A stretch of 64,000 nt of DNA from Spirosoma arboris (GCF_009754945.1 NZ_WPIN01000004.1:248001-312000); one strand, 5' to 3'; numbered from the stretch's first letter, positions 32,739 to 41,013 are shown. Numbers and translations are program-made. The notes: generated by a model not told the origin, from the sequence alone.

Positions 32739-35081
32739 ATGATCGCACACAATCTCGGCTATCCACGAATCGGTAGCCACCGCGAACTCAAACGGGCCTC
32801 CGAGCAATTCTGGGCCAACAAAATCACTCGTGAACAGCTTCAGGACGCCGGTCGACGCATTCGACAGGATAACTGGCTGACCCAACAGCAGGCTGGCATT
32901 ACGCTGGTTCCCTGCAATGACTTTTCGTTCTACGATCAGGTACTCGACATGTCCCTGACCGTTGGTGCGATACCGAAGCGGTTTCGACCGTTACTCGCTC
33001 AATCGACCGAGGCTCAACCAGCTACTGACCTGCTAACGCTCTACTTTGCTATGGCGCGTGGGTATCAGCAAGATGGATTGGACCTGAAAGCGATGGAAAT
33101 GACCAAGTGGTTCGATACGAACTACCACTACATCGTTCCGGAGTTTACTGCCGACCAGACGTTTACATTGCTCTCTGAGAAGGTTTTTGACGAATTTGGG
33201 GAAGCGAAGCAAACGCTGGGTACCGCGCCAAAGCCCGTATTACTGGGGCCAGTTTCGTATCTGTTACTTGGGAAAGAGAAAGAAACGGGCTTCGACCGAC
33301 TGGACTTACTGGATCGACTATTGCCGGTTTACGAAGCGATTCTGACCCGCCTGCAAGCGCAGGGAGCCGACTGGATTCAACTCGATGAACCTATGTTATC
33401 GTTGGATCTGACGAATGATCAACGGGCGGCTTTTGCTAAAACCTACAATCAACTGCGGGTGCAATTTCCGAAACTTAAATTGCTGCTGGCGTCGTATTTC
33501 GAGTGCTACGGGGCCAATTTGAATCTGGCGATTCAACTGCCGGTCGATGCGCTGCACCTGGATTTGGTTCGGTGCCCAAATCAGCTGGATGATATTCTGC
33601 AAACCGATTTTATCCACAAGCAAACTCGTCTGTCATTGGGTGTGGTCGATGGGCGGAACATCTGGCTAAACGATCTGGAAAGGTCACAAAAAACGATTCA
33701 ACGAGCCGTTGAGAAAATTGGTCAGAATCGGATTCTCATTGCGCCTTCTTGCTCTCTGGTACACGTTCCCTGCGATCTGAATTCGGAAACCAACGAGCAG
33801 GGATTAACGCCCGACATTAAGCAATGGATGGCATTTGCCCGGCAAAAACTGGACGAAGTGTCAACACTCGTTACGTTATTCCGCGAACCAACAAATGCCC
33901 AGGCAACGGCCGTTTTAACCGCTAATCGGGCTGCGTTGGTTGCCCGCCGAGAATCAACTCTGATTAATCGCCCCGCCGTGCAAGCACGGCTAAGTCAGTT
34001 GACCGAGAAAGATGCGCAACGTCAGGGTGAATTTGCCGAACGGCAACCTCTGCAACACGAGCGTCTGCAATTGCCGTTATTCCCAACTACAACGATTGGT
34101 TCGTTTCCGCAAACGGAAACCGTGCGCGCCAACCGTGCGAAGTTTAAGAAAGGAGAAATCACGCTCGGACAATACGAAGACTTCATTCGGGCAGAAACCG
34201 AACGAGCTATTCGCTGGCAGGAAGAAGTTGGGCTGGACGTGCTGGTGCATGGCGAGTTTGAGCGCAACGACATGGTCGAATATTTCGGTGAACTGCTCGA
34301 CGGGTTTGCCTTCAGTGAAAATGGCTGGGTGCAGAGTTACGGTTCCCGTTGTGTGAAACCCCCAATTATTTACGGTGATGTTTACCGTCCCGAACCCATG
34401 ACAGTTCGTTGGTCGCAATATGCTCAATCATTGACTAACAAACCCGTTAAAGGAATGCTGACCGGACCGGTTACCATTCTGCAATGGTCGTTTGTTCGCG
34501 ACGATCAGCCGCGCCGGGATACTTGCCTGCAAATTGCGCTGGCCATTCACGACGAAGTTGTCGATCTGGAAGAGGCCGGGATTCGGGTTATTCAGATCGA
34601 TGAACCTGCTATTCGGGAAGGGCTTCCATTGCGGAAAGAAAATTGGAAAACTTATCTGGATTGGGCCGTACGCGCGTTCCGAATTTCGGCTTCTGGCGTG
34701 CAGAATGACACGCAGATTCACACACACATGTGTTATTCGGAGTTCAATGACATGATTGAGGCCATTGCTAATATGGATGCGGATGTCATCACGATCGAAA
34801 CGTCGCGGTCACAAATGGAATTGCTGGATGCGTTTGTCAATTTTAACTACCCTTACGAAATTGGACCAGGCGTTTATGACATCCATAGTCCACGTGTACC
34901 GACGGTAGACGAGATGGTCGATTTGCTCCAGAAAGCGACAAATGTGTTGCCTGCTCGTAATGTATGGGTAAATCCAGACTGCGGATTAAAGACGCGTCGT
35001 TGGGCAGAAACGACCGAAGCATTAAAAAATATGGTTCAGGCCGCCCAAACAGCCCGCGAATTAGTTATTGAATCTGCATAA
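32739..35081 (+). CDS. metE: Cobalamin-independent methionine synthase
   Basis: A 780-residue cytosolic enzyme that transfers a methyl group from methyltetrahydropteroyl-triglutamate to homocysteine. The N-terminal barrel begins HNLGYPRIGSHRELKRASE and the C-terminal barrel starts at TTIGSFPQTETVRANR (about 450). Zinc ligands are in HTHMCYSEF (His and Cys, about 662-670) and NPDCGLKTRRW (Cys, about 747). The length equals the family norm. It is preceded by a cobalamin riboswitch, the classical arrangement that shuts it off when B12 allows the MetH route; a metH gene is not in this window. A hairpin terminator follows 12 nt after the stop. Confidence 0.98.
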   Translation: MIAHNLGYPRIGSHRELKRASEQFWANKITREQLQDAGRRIRQDNWLTQQQAGITLVPCNDFSFYDQVLDMSLTVGAIPKRFRPLLAQSTEAQPATDLLTLYFAMARGYQQDGLDLKAMEMTKWFDTNYHYIVPEFTADQTFTLLSEKVFDEFGEAKQTLGTAPKPVLLGPVSYLLLGKEKETGFDRLDLLDRLLPVYEAILTRLQAQGADWIQLDEPMLSLDLTNDQRAAFAKTYNQLRVQFPKLKLLLASYFECYGANLNLAIQLPVDALHLDLVRCPNQLDDILQTDFIHKQTRLSLGVVDGRNIWLNDLERSQKTIQRAVEKIGQNRILIAPSCSLVHVPCDLNSETNEQGLTPDIKQWMAFARQKLDEVSTLVTLFREPTNAQATAVLTANRAALVARRESTLINRPAVQARLSQLTEKDAQRQGEFAERQPLQHERLQLPLFPTTTIGSFPQTETVRANRAKFKKGEITLGQYEDFIRAETERAIRWQEEVGLDVLVHGEFERNDMVEYFGELLDGFAFSENGWVQSYGSRCVKPPIIYGDVYRPEPMTVRWSQYAQSLTNKPVKGMLTGPVTILQWSFVRDDQPRRDTCLQIALAIHDEVVDLEEAGIRVIQIDEPAIREGLPLRKENWKTYLDWAVRAFRISASGVQNDTQIHTHMCYSEFNDMIEAIANMDADVITIETSRSQMELLDAFVNFNYPYEIGPGVYDIHSPRVPTVDEMVDLLQKATNVLPARNVWVNPDCGLKTRRWAETTEALKNMVQAAQTARELVIESA

Positions 35082-35092
35082 TCATAAATAAA

Positions 35093-35124
35093 AGGTCTTC
35101 TGTCAATTGGTTGGCAGAAGACCT
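35093..35124 (+). terminator. metE terminator hairpin
   Basis: AGGTCTTCTGTCAA (35093-35106) pairs with TTGGCAGAAGACCT (35111-35124), a 14-bp stem with one G-U wobble and a 4-nt loop. It is followed by AACTTTG rather than a full T-run. The right arm abuts the -7 element of the next gene. Confidence 0.65.
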
Positions 35125-35131
35125 AACTTTG
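35124..35131 (+). promoter_or_regulatory. -7 promoter element for the PAS gene
   Basis: TAACTTTG is an exact TAnnTTTG match, ending 4 nt before the ATG at 35136, so the mRNA would be nearly leaderless. It overlaps the metE terminator by one base. No well-spaced TTG was seen. Confidence 0.45.
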
Positions 35132-35135
35132 CACT

Positions 35136-35663
35136 ATGGATTTCTGCGGACCTTACGACAAATACCTTGCTGAACATCATCGGGAATTTCTGCATGCTCC
35201 ATTATTAGCGGGCTGGGAATTCATGCAAAGGGTACCCCTAACAACTGAAGAATCAGGGTGGATGTCGTTGGCAAAAGCGCAGGACTGGAAATTGCCCGCG
35301 TCAATTCGCCATGAATTATTAAGTGACAAATGGGCAATTGTGATCACGGATATCGATCAGATTATCCAATATGTGAATCTGCCGTTTGAAGAAATGACGG
35401 GTTATTCCAGCCAGGAAGTCTTGGGGCGCCGACCAGGTTTTTTACAGGGTGAAGGCACATCCCAGCGAATTCGTCAGCACATCAAACAGGGTATTGACCG
35501 GCAGAAATCAGTACGTGGGCGGTTGATGAATTACCGAAAAGACCAGACACCTTATGTGTGCCAGCTCATCATTCGGCCAATTGTAAACCGGCAAAAACAA
35601 GTAGTCAATTTTATTGCCTTTGAACAGGAGGTCGGATCCAATGGAAAATCAATTGTCCGGTAA
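35136..35663 (+). CDS. PAS-domain protein
   Basis: A 175-residue soluble protein with one PAS domain at about 65-165 and no output domain. The motif ITDIDQIIQYVNLPFEEMTGY is followed by GRRPGFLQGEGTS, which aligns with the LOV signature GxNCRFLQ but has Arg-Pro where the flavin-reactive Asn-Cys should be, so it cannot make the usual photo-adduct. The N-terminal 60 residues (FCGPYDKYLAEHHREFLHAP) are unrecognised. The 3' end overlaps the next gene by 23 nt. It may bind another cofactor or act as a protein-interaction module; the signal is unknown. Confidence 0.8.
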   Translation: MDFCGPYDKYLAEHHREFLHAPLLAGWEFMQRVPLTTEESGWMSLAKAQDWKLPASIRHELLSDKWAIVITDIDQIIQYVNLPFEEMTGYSSQEVLGRRPGFLQGEGTSQRIRQHIKQGIDRQKSVRGRLMNYRKDQTPYVCQLIIRPIVNRQKQVVNFIAFEQEVGSNGKSIVR

Positions 35664-35889
35664 GCACGAGCACACTGCCTGTCCCCGTTGCCACCGTGTA
35701 TTCGAGTGCCGTGTCGGGAGCATCAATTTGTGTCAATGTCAGGCAGTTCAACTGACTTATGATCAGCTACAGTATGTTCGATCGGCCTACCAGGGGTGTT
35801 TGTGTGCTGACTGTTTATTGGCCGTTCGGACGGAATACAATCGCCTGACTCACCAGAAAATACTAACCGATTTACTACGTGGGCATTAA
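35641..35889 (+). CDS. Small cysteine-rich CWC-family protein
   Basis: An 82-residue protein starting MENQLSGKHEH. The metal-knuckle pattern CPRCHRVFEC...CQC and a later CLCADCL fit the cysteine-rich CWC family (PF14375-like), which probably binds zinc. It starts inside the PAS gene and its stop codon overlaps the GTG start of the thioesterase gene, so the three are translationally coupled. The function of the family is unknown. Confidence 0.75.
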   Translation: MENQLSGKHEHTACPRCHRVFECRVGSINLCQCQAVQLTYDQLQYVRSAYQGCLCADCLLAVRTEYNRLTHQKILTDLLRGH

Positions 35890-36280
35890 CGAAACGCCAG
35901 AAATAGAGGCCCGAATCGCAGCGGCCGAAACCAGAATCTTCAAAGCTGTTTTTCCCAGTACAACCAATCATTACGATACGCTTTTTGGGGGCACTGCCCT
36001 GCAACTAATGGACGAGGTGGCGTTTATTGCTGCTACCCGGTTCTCGCGGAAGCGTATGGTTACCGTTTCATCCGATAAAATCAATTTTACCAAGTCTATT
36101 CCGGCAGGTACCATTATCGAACTGGTAGGCCGGGTCGAACACGTTGGGAACACCAGCATTCGGATTGCCGTCGAGATTTATGTCGAGGAAATGTATTCGA
36201 TGGAGCGACAAAAAGCCATTCACGGATCATTTACGTTCGTGGCGCTTGATGAAGATAAAAAACCAATTCGCATTGTTTAA
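35879..36280 (+). CDS. Acyl-CoA thioesterase (hotdog fold, YciA-like)
   Basis: A 133-residue hotdog thioesterase that hydrolyses acyl-CoA. Typical features are the sequence NHYDTLFGGTALQLMDEVAFIAA, with the active-site Asn/Asp-type region and a Gly-Gly before the long helix, and the strand pattern IELVGRVEHVGNTSIRIAVEI. The start is GTG at 35879, overlapping the CWC gene by 11 nt. The length is normal. It is the last gene of the PAS/CWC/thioesterase group; an inverted repeat follows. Confidence 0.9.
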   Translation: MGINETPEIEARIAAAETRIFKAVFPSTTNHYDTLFGGTALQLMDEVAFIAATRFSRKRMVTVSSDKINFTKSIPAGTIIELVGRVEHVGNTSIRIAVEIYVEEMYSMERQKAIHGSFTFVALDEDKKPIRIV

Positions 36281-36293
36281 CAGAACGATTTAA

Positions 36294-36378
36294 TTTTTCT
36301 GACAGGATTTACAAGATTTACAGGATTGGTTTTCACCCGTCAAAATCTTGTAAATCCTGTTAATCCTGTCAGGAAAAA
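36294..36378. repeat. Inverted repeat, AATCCTG family
   Basis: Left arm TTTTTCTGACAGGATTTACA and a second ACAGGATT; right arm AATCTTGTAAATCCTGTTAA and CCTGTCAGGAAAAA. The arms pair imperfectly over about 33 bp with an internal direct repeat. It lies between the thioesterase gene and the small gene at 36403. Confidence 0.75.
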
Positions 36379-36402
36379 ATCATACTCCGGCTACCGGAAA
36401 TC

Positions 36403-36720
36403 ATGAATTACAAACTGACAACTACGCTTAAAAAAGCAGATACCGAAGGCCGAATTCCGGCTTATACACTAGATCAGTACATTCGGAGTGAATTGTCGCA
36501 GCAATTAATCAACCAGCTAATACCCCACTTATCAATTGCCCGTACGGATAATCCAGCAAACACAAATCAGGAAATCGTTGAGTTTTCGACGGAGTTGATT
36601 TTGTTAAAATCGCATCAATGGCAACAGGTAAAACAATCGCTGACTGGAGCGTTGGAATCACTATCTCCTGATCAACAGATTTCACTTCAAAAGCTTATTC
36701 TCGAGGTCGACCAGGGTTAA
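36403..36720 (+). CDS. Hypothetical protein, 105 residues
   Basis: Not recognised. The product is soluble, with no signal peptide or membrane segment, rich in Gln, Leu and Ser, and predicted largely helical (LSQQLINQLIPHLSI and QQISLQKLILEVD). Codon use is like its neighbours. It lies in a spacer between an AATCCTG repeat and the palindromic promoter of the GTPase gene, so it may be an independent unit. A short structural or phage-tail-like origin cannot be excluded. Confidence 0.55.
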   Translation: MNYKLTTTLKKADTEGRIPAYTLDQYIRSELSQQLINQLIPHLSIARTDNPANTNQEIVEFSTELILLKSHQWQQVKQSLTGALESLSPDQQISLQKLILEVDQG

Positions 36721-36740
36721 ACGTAGTAAACGGTATTTTT

Positions 36741-36793
36741 TAAGGTCAAATTTTCTTTTTGCAACATTGTTGCAAAAAGAAAATTTGACCTTA
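36741..36793. promoter_or_regulatory. Perfect 53-bp palindrome over the GTPase promoter (probable operator)
   Basis: Two 26-bp arms flank a single central T at 36767; every base pairs. The centre TTGCAACATTGTTGCAA is a 17-bp dyad of the size and AT-rich/GC-core style used by Fur-family regulators such as Zur. The palindrome covers the -33 TTG and reaches the first bases of the -7 element of the downstream gene, so a bound repressor would block RNA polymerase. Zur is suggested by the COG0523 gene, not proven. The long arms could also form a hairpin or cruciform. Confidence 0.65.
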
Positions 36794-36799
36794 CTTTTG
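36770..36799 (+). promoter_or_regulatory. Bacteroidota-type promoter of the COG0523 GTPase gene
   Basis: TTG at 36770-36772, a 19-nt spacer, and TACTTTTG (exact TAnnTTTG) at 36792-36799. The ATG is 5 nt further on, so the transcript would be leaderless or start very close to the first codon. It is embedded in the 53-bp palindrome. Confidence 0.65.
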
Positions 36800-36803
36800 C
36801 CCC

Positions 36804-38069
36804 ATGGCAAATCGAACTAAAGCATCAACAAGTCATCTATTGGTCGAAAAACGCTTGCCCGTTACGGTGTTGAGCGGGTTTCTGGGTGCTGGCAAAACCA
36901 CGCTACTTAATCATGTGCTTCATAACCGGCAGGGCTTGAAAGTCGCGGTTATTGTCAATGATATGAGTGAGGTAAACGTCGACGCTGAACTGGTTCGGCA
37001 GGAGGGATCGCTCTCGCGCACAGAGGAGAAATTAGTGGAATTATCGAACGGCTGTATTTGCTGCACCCTTCGCGAAGACCTGATGATTGAGGTCGAGAAA
37101 CTGGCGCGGGAAAACCGGTTCGATTATTTGCTCATTGAGTCGTCAGGTATTTCGGAGCCGTTGCCCGTAGCACAGACATTCTCGTTTCAGTCTGATGATC
37201 TGGACGGAGAAAACAGCGTTGATCTGTCACGATTTGCTCGTTTGGATACGCTCGTGACAGTAGTCGATGCCTTTAACTTTTCCCGCGATTTTGGGAGTGT
37301 CGATACGGTACATGATCGCGACTTGAACGAAGATGCCAGCGACACCCGCACCATCGTGAATCTGCTCACCGATCAGATTGAGTTTGCGAACGTCATCATC
37401 CTGAACAAGACCGACTTGCTCGATACGTATCAGGTTGGAGAGCTTAAGGCTATTCTCCAAAAACTGAACCCAAAGGCGAAGTTGGTTGAAAGCAAATTCA
37501 GCAACGTTGATCCTGCCGAAATTCTGAATACAGGCCGATTTGATTTTGAGGAAGCCTCTCAGTCGGCGGGTTGGATTCAGGAATTGCAAAATCACAAAAA
37601 TGGCAAGGGGCATACGCCTGAAACGGAAGAATACGGAATTTCATCGTTTGTGTTTCGCGACCGTCGCCCGTTTCACCCAGTACGTTTCTGGCAGTATTTG
37701 AGTGAGAACTTTCCGGCGGGTATTCTTCGCAGCAAGGGCTTGTTCTGGTTAGCTTCCCGGCCAAACGATGCGTTGAATTTCAGTCAGGCTGGGGGAAGTT
37801 TGCGCGCCGAATCGGCGGGTGTGTGGTGGGCCTCAATGCCATTCAATCAGCGCACTCGTTATGGCTCATTTCTGGAAAATCAGACGTCTATCGAGTCGCG
37901 CTGGCACAAACGGTTCGGCGACCGGCAAAACGAATTAGTCATCATCGGGCAGGACTTGAATCCGGAACAAATCACAAAAGAGTTACAGGATTGCCTGTGC
38001 ACCGAACTGGAATTGACGCACATGGAAACTGGTGGCGTTTTTAAAGACCCATTTCCGGTATGGGAGTAA
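36804..38069 (+). CDS. COG0523 (CobW-like) metallochaperone GTPase
   Basis: A 421-residue G3E-family GTPase that delivers metal, in most studied bacteria zinc under limitation (ZagA/YeiR/YciC type). Walker A is GFLGAGKTT (25-33), the metal site is Cys84-Ile-Cys86-Cys87 (NGCICCTL), the Walker B/switch region includes [10 protein letters not shown], and NKTDLL is the guanine-specificity motif. The CobW_C domain (about 280-400) ends in [12 protein letters not shown]. Normal length. The palindrome over its promoter suggests metal-dependent repression. A cobalt role is possible given the nearby cobalamin riboswitch but the context does not show cobalamin synthesis genes. Confidence 0.93.
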   Translation: MANRTKASTSHLLVEKRLPVTVLSGFLGAGKTTLLNHVLHNRQGLKVAVIVNDMSEVNVDAELVRQEGSLSRTEEKLVELSNGCICCTLREDLMIEVEKLARENRFDYLLIESSGISEPLPVAQTFSFQSDDLDGENSVDLSRFARLDTLVTVVDAFNFSRDFGSVDTVHDRDLNEDASDTRTIVNLLTDQIEFANVIILNKTDLLDTYQVGELKAILQKLNPKAKLVESKFSNVDPAEILNTGRFDFEEASQSAGWIQELQNHKNGKGHTPETEEYGISSFVFRDRRPFHPVRFWQYLSENFPAGILRSKGLFWLASRPNDALNFSQAGGSLRAESAGVWWASMPFNQRTRYGSFLENQTSIESRWHKRFGDRQNELVIIGQDLNPEQITKELQDCLCTELELTHMETGGVFKDPFPVWE

Positions 38070-38129
38070 ATGATTGTTCCAAAAAGTCAATAATTCAGTG
38101 TTTTAAGAATTTCATTCAGGTATACATTC

Positions 38130-39041
38130 ATGGCTTCATTTCATTCAGACTACGAAATAATTATTGTTGGTGGCAGTTATGCCGGTTTAAGTGCTGCGCT
38201 AGTATTGGGTAGGTCGTTGCGTCGGGTATTGGTGCTGGATAGCGGAAAACCGGCCAATCGGCAGACGCCCCATTCGCACAGTTTTCTAACGCGAGATGGA
38301 GCAACACCCGCTGAGTTAACGGCTATTGCCCGACAGCAGGCACTGGCTTATCCAACCGTAATGATTGAAACCGCTACGGTCACGACGGCAGTAAAACAAG
38401 CAAACGAATTTGTTGTCACGACAGAGGCTGGGGCTTCCTATTCCGCCAGTCGACTGTTGCTTGCCACAGGACTAACCGATGAACTTCTACCCATTCCCGG
38501 TTTCGCGGAATGCTGGGGTATTTCGGTGCTGCATTGTCCGTATTGTCATGGTTATGAGGTGCATGGTCAGCCATTGGGCGTGTTGGCAAATGGCGATGCT
38601 GGCTTTGAGTTCGGGCGGTTGATTCAGCACTGGAGCGCCAACTTTACGTTATTTACAAATGGTCCTTCTACGTTATCGGATGAGCAAACGGCAGCCTTTC
38701 AACGTAATAAAATCAAGATTATTGAAACGCCCATTTCGTCAATTCCTCACCAGAATGGTCAGTTAAGTGGCCTGTTACTCGAAGATCAAACGCATTACCC
38801 ACTAACTGCTTTATTTGCACGAGTCCCTGTTCGTCAGGCATCTACTATCGGTGAGCAATTAGGTTGCCTGTATGACGACATGGGTTTTATTCAGGTAGAT
38901 GAGTGGGGCCGAACCAATGTGCCAGGCGTGTTTGCGGCTGGGGATACGCATACCATGATGCGCCAGGTGATGGTGGCTGGAACCAATGGGCTGCGAACGG
39001 CCGTCTGGATCAACAAAGAGATGATTGAGGAGGCTTTTTAA
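38130..39041 (+). CDS. Thioredoxin-reductase-like NAD(P)/FAD-dependent oxidoreductase
   Basis: A 303-residue flavoprotein. The FAD-binding motif GGSYAG is at 14-19, the redox pair CPYC at 136-139, and the C-terminal FAD motif GVFAAGDTHTMMRQV near 265-280. The length and order match the thioredoxin-reductase family. The sequence CPYCHGYE, rather than CATC, is usual in the class of small-molecule or bacillithiol-disulfide reductases, so the partner may not be thioredoxin. It is followed by a GTAGTGCCG-family repeat. Confidence 0.9.
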   Translation: MASFHSDYEIIIVGGSYAGLSAALVLGRSLRRVLVLDSGKPANRQTPHSHSFLTRDGATPAELTAIARQQALAYPTVMIETATVTTAVKQANEFVVTTEAGASYSASRLLLATGLTDELLPIPGFAECWGISVLHCPYCHGYEVHGQPLGVLANGDAGFEFGRLIQHWSANFTLFTNGPSTLSDEQTAAFQRNKIKIIETPISSIPHQNGQLSGLLLEDQTHYPLTALFARVPVRQASTIGEQLGCLYDDMGFIQVDEWGRTNVPGVFAAGDTHTMMRQVMVAGTNGLRTAVWINKEMIEEAF

Positions 39042-39044
39042 CAA

Positions 39045-39115
39045 TGTAGTGCCGAGCGTCCCGGTCGGTCGTGAAGCTATCTATTTCTCTACCGACCTTC
39101 CCGGTCGGCACTACA
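39045..39115. repeat. Dispersed inverted repeat, GTAGTGCCG family (copy 3)
   Basis: Outer ends TGTAGTGCCG and CGGCACTACA are perfect inverted copies; inside, GTCCCGGTCGGT and ACCGACCTTCCCGGTCGG pair further. At 71 bp it is shorter than the copy at 8461. It starts 3 nt after the stop of the flavoprotein gene. Confidence 0.8.
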
Positions 39116-39157
39116 TAAGTTTTTGCTCGAAAAAGAACAGCCTTGATTATCGTGCTG

Positions 39158-39165
39158 TACCTTTG
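39158..39165 (+). promoter_or_regulatory. -7 promoter element for the gene at 39172
   Basis: TACCTTTG is an exact TAnnTTTG match ending 6 nt before the ATG. A TTG at the standard distance was not found, so an activator may be needed. Confidence 0.45.
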
Positions 39166-39171
39166 TTCCAG

Positions 39172-39549
39172 ATGAAAATCGCACTGGTCTATATCCTCCT
39201 GATCGCAACACTACTGCCAACAGTCAGTCAGTGGGGGACCATTGCTTATTATCATGTCAATAAGGATTATATCGCCCGTGTTCTCTGTGAAAACCGCGAT
39301 AAGCCTCAGCTGCATTGTGATGGCAAATGCTATCTGGCGAAAAAACTGAAGGCCCAACAGGATCGACATGATAAAGAGACCGCTGCCCGCTTGCAGCATA
39401 TGCCGATCATTACGTTATTCTGCTCCGAGATTAGTTCTTTTCTGATGGTGCCGCAATCCATTCGATTGTTTGTGCACCAATTACCAACTTACCTACTGTC
39501 GGATTATCGTGTGCCCCTGGCCGCCGTTTTTCAGCCTCCTCAGGCTTAG
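39172..39549 (+). CDS. Small secreted CENR/HCDGKCYL protein (paralogue 1)
   Basis: A 125-residue protein of a Bacteroidota family I know only from context near copper genes. The frame is open further upstream, but ATG 39172 gives the signal or membrane segment IALVYILLIATLLPTVSQWG. The conserved block DYIARVLCENRDKPQLHCDG is followed by KCYLAKKL, so three cysteines and a histidine lie close together (Cys...His-Cys-x-x-x-Cys), a plausible metal site. A second hydrophobic stretch is near 85-105 and the C-terminus is AVFQPPQA. The paralogue at 41094 shares the block and the PPQ end. Function unknown; a role in copper handling is inferred. Confidence 0.7.
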   Translation: MKIALVYILLIATLLPTVSQWGTIAYYHVNKDYIARVLCENRDKPQLHCDGKCYLAKKLKAQQDRHDKETAARLQHMPIITLFCSEISSFLMVPQSIRLFVHQLPTYLLSDYRVPLAAVFQPPQA

Positions 39550-39553
39550 TTGA

Positions 39554-39616
39554 TTGTACCCACGGGCTTCAGTGTTTCTAGCTAACTCATACACGGGCTG
39601 AAGCCCGTGGGTACAA
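39554..39616. repeat. Dispersed inverted repeat, TTGTACCCACGGG family (copy 2)
   Basis: TTGTACCCACGGGCTTCAG at the left and its complement CTGAAGCCCGTGGGTACAA at the right are perfect 19-bp inverted arms. It lies just after the stop of the gene at 39172 and probably acts as a transcript-end hairpin. Confidence 0.85.
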
Positions 39617-39848
39617 TTTAATTACTTCACATTCTGTTTTGCGGTCTTTGCGAGCTCAATCGCAACCATAAACCAACGCTTTCCCTGTCGGCAACGAGTT
39701 GTTTGTGATTTGTCCTGAGTTTATTTAGGTGACCAATCTGCCTTTGTTTTCCGGGGAAACACGCTCATCATTCGCCGTGATGATGCGTGTTCGATAATCA
39801 TTTCGTTTCTATCAATCCAGAATGCTCACAATTCGAGTAGACCTAACC
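39617..39848 (+). other. Leader region of the MbnP-like gene with a hairpin
   Basis: This non-coding stretch holds a hairpin at 39758-39791 (AACACGCTCATCA and its complement with one bulged base, 8-nt loop). TGCCTTTG near 39738 resembles a -7 element (7 of 8). The hairpin would be in the 5' leader and may affect expression; no known riboswitch pattern was recognised. Confidence 0.35.
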
Positions 39849-40616
39849 ATGTCATATCGATATAGTATTCTTTTTATTGCCAGCCTGATTGTCGTGGTCT
39901 GGCTGAGTGCCTGTCAGAAAAATGAATCGGTAACGCCAACGCCGGTTGGTACCGTATACCTGCATCTGCACACTAATCTGGATAGCAGTGAGGTGGACGA
40001 CTACGGCACAATTTATCAGGACGGCAATGGCCACCGTATTTACCTGACCCTGGCTCAATTGTACGTTTCAGGCGTCAAGGCGATTAAAGCGGACGGCTCG
40101 ACGGTGTCGCTGGACAGCGCTATTATTTTGAAAACGAAGGAATTCGAACAGTTCCGGGTGCAGCAACTGCCAGCGGGCGAGTATAGCTCTGTTAGCTTTC
40201 TGGTAGGATTGAATGCCACAACTAACCAGGCGAATCCTGCCAGTTATCCAGCTACGAGTGCGCTATCGGCTCAACAACCTAGTATGTGGTTTGGCTCAAC
40301 GAATCAAGGCTATATGTTCGTCAATGTACAGGGTGGTGTCGACACGACCAAAGCCCAAAATGCGCCATTGGCCCAGTTTCAGCCGTTCTGTTATCAGCTA
40401 GGCACGGCCGATGAATTGAAGACGATCACCATGCCGACGGAAAAATTCACGATTTCACCGGGGCAGGGACAGGAGGTTCACATCACCATCGACTACGCCA
40501 AACTTCTACAAGGACTGAATCTGAAAACCGAGAACAAAGCGACGCCTTTTAGTAATCTGACAGTAGCCAATAAGGTAACCAACAACATACCAGCCATGTT
40601 TCGTTATGAGGAATAA
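39849..40616 (+). CDS. MbnP-like copper-associated lipoprotein
   Basis: A 255-residue lipoprotein. The start at 39849 is chosen because it gives the signal MSYRYSILFIASLIVVVWLS with lipobox LSAC. The mature part resembles MbnP-type proteins: YLTLAQLYVSGVKAIKADGS, a PAGEYSSVSFLVGL turn, and PSMWFGSTNQGYMFVNVQG, which aligns with the family's W-x-W...GY-type copper-site region, here with only the first Trp. Known members are periplasmic or surface copper-binding partners of a di-haem MauG-like enzyme. Here the next gene encodes a small cytochrome-like lipoprotein instead. It is probably in one transcript with the following genes. Confidence 0.75.
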   Translation: MSYRYSILFIASLIVVVWLSACQKNESVTPTPVGTVYLHLHTNLDSSEVDDYGTIYQDGNGHRIYLTLAQLYVSGVKAIKADGSTVSLDSAIILKTKEFEQFRVQQLPAGEYSSVSFLVGLNATTNQANPASYPATSALSAQQPSMWFGSTNQGYMFVNVQGGVDTTKAQNAPLAQFQPFCYQLGTADELKTITMPTEKFTISPGQGQEVHITIDYAKLLQGLNLKTENKATPFSNLTVANKVTNNIPAMFRYEE

Positions 40617-41013
40617 TGCCAATGGCGCAACTGGTTGGGCTATAGGTCGGGCGCTTGAGCTACTGATCCTGAGTTTGCTACTGAGTTGTAGCAAAACACC
40701 AGTCGATCCACCCGTTACGTTGCCGGCTACAGTCTCGTTTCAGCGCGATATTCAGCCGATATTTTCGACAAACTGTAGCTTATCGGGTTGCCATCTCAGC
40801 CCTAATCCGAAGGGTAATGTCGACCTGTCGGCGTCGGTTGCGTATAGCCAATTGTGGAAGCATCAACTCGTTGATACGTTGCATCCTGAACAAAGTGTGC
40901 TCTATATCCAGATGAACTCAGTGAGTGATCCGATGCCGCCGACCGGTCGTTTGCCCGCAGGGACGATTGCGCTGGTATACAAATGGATTCAGCAAAAAGC
41001 GCCTAATAATTAA
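40606..41013 (+). CDS. Small cytochrome-c-like lipoprotein with CX4CH site
   Basis: A 135-residue exported protein with a hydrophobic N-terminus and lipobox LLSC. The mature part has FQRDIQPIFSTNCSLSGCHL, the usual start of planctomycete-type cytochrome c domains, but the haem site is C-S-L-S-G-C-H (CX4CH) rather than CX2CH. A distal Met could be in SDPMPPTG. It overlaps the MbnP gene by 11 nt, so the two are translationally coupled. Whether haem is attached is uncertain. It could be an electron donor or acceptor for metal redox steps. Confidence 0.7.
   Translation: MRNNANGATGWAIGRALELLILSLLLSCSKTPVDPPVTLPATVSFQRDIQPIFSTNCSLSGCHLSPNPKGNVDLSASVAYSQLWKHQLVDTLHPEQSVLYIQMNSVSDPMPPTGRLPAGTIALVYKWIQQKAPNN

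Noticed and set aside
35136..35663. LOV blue-light photoreceptor
   Set aside because: The adduct-forming Cys of GxNCRFLQ is replaced (GRRPGFLQ), so a conventional LOV call is not supported; kept as a PAS protein.
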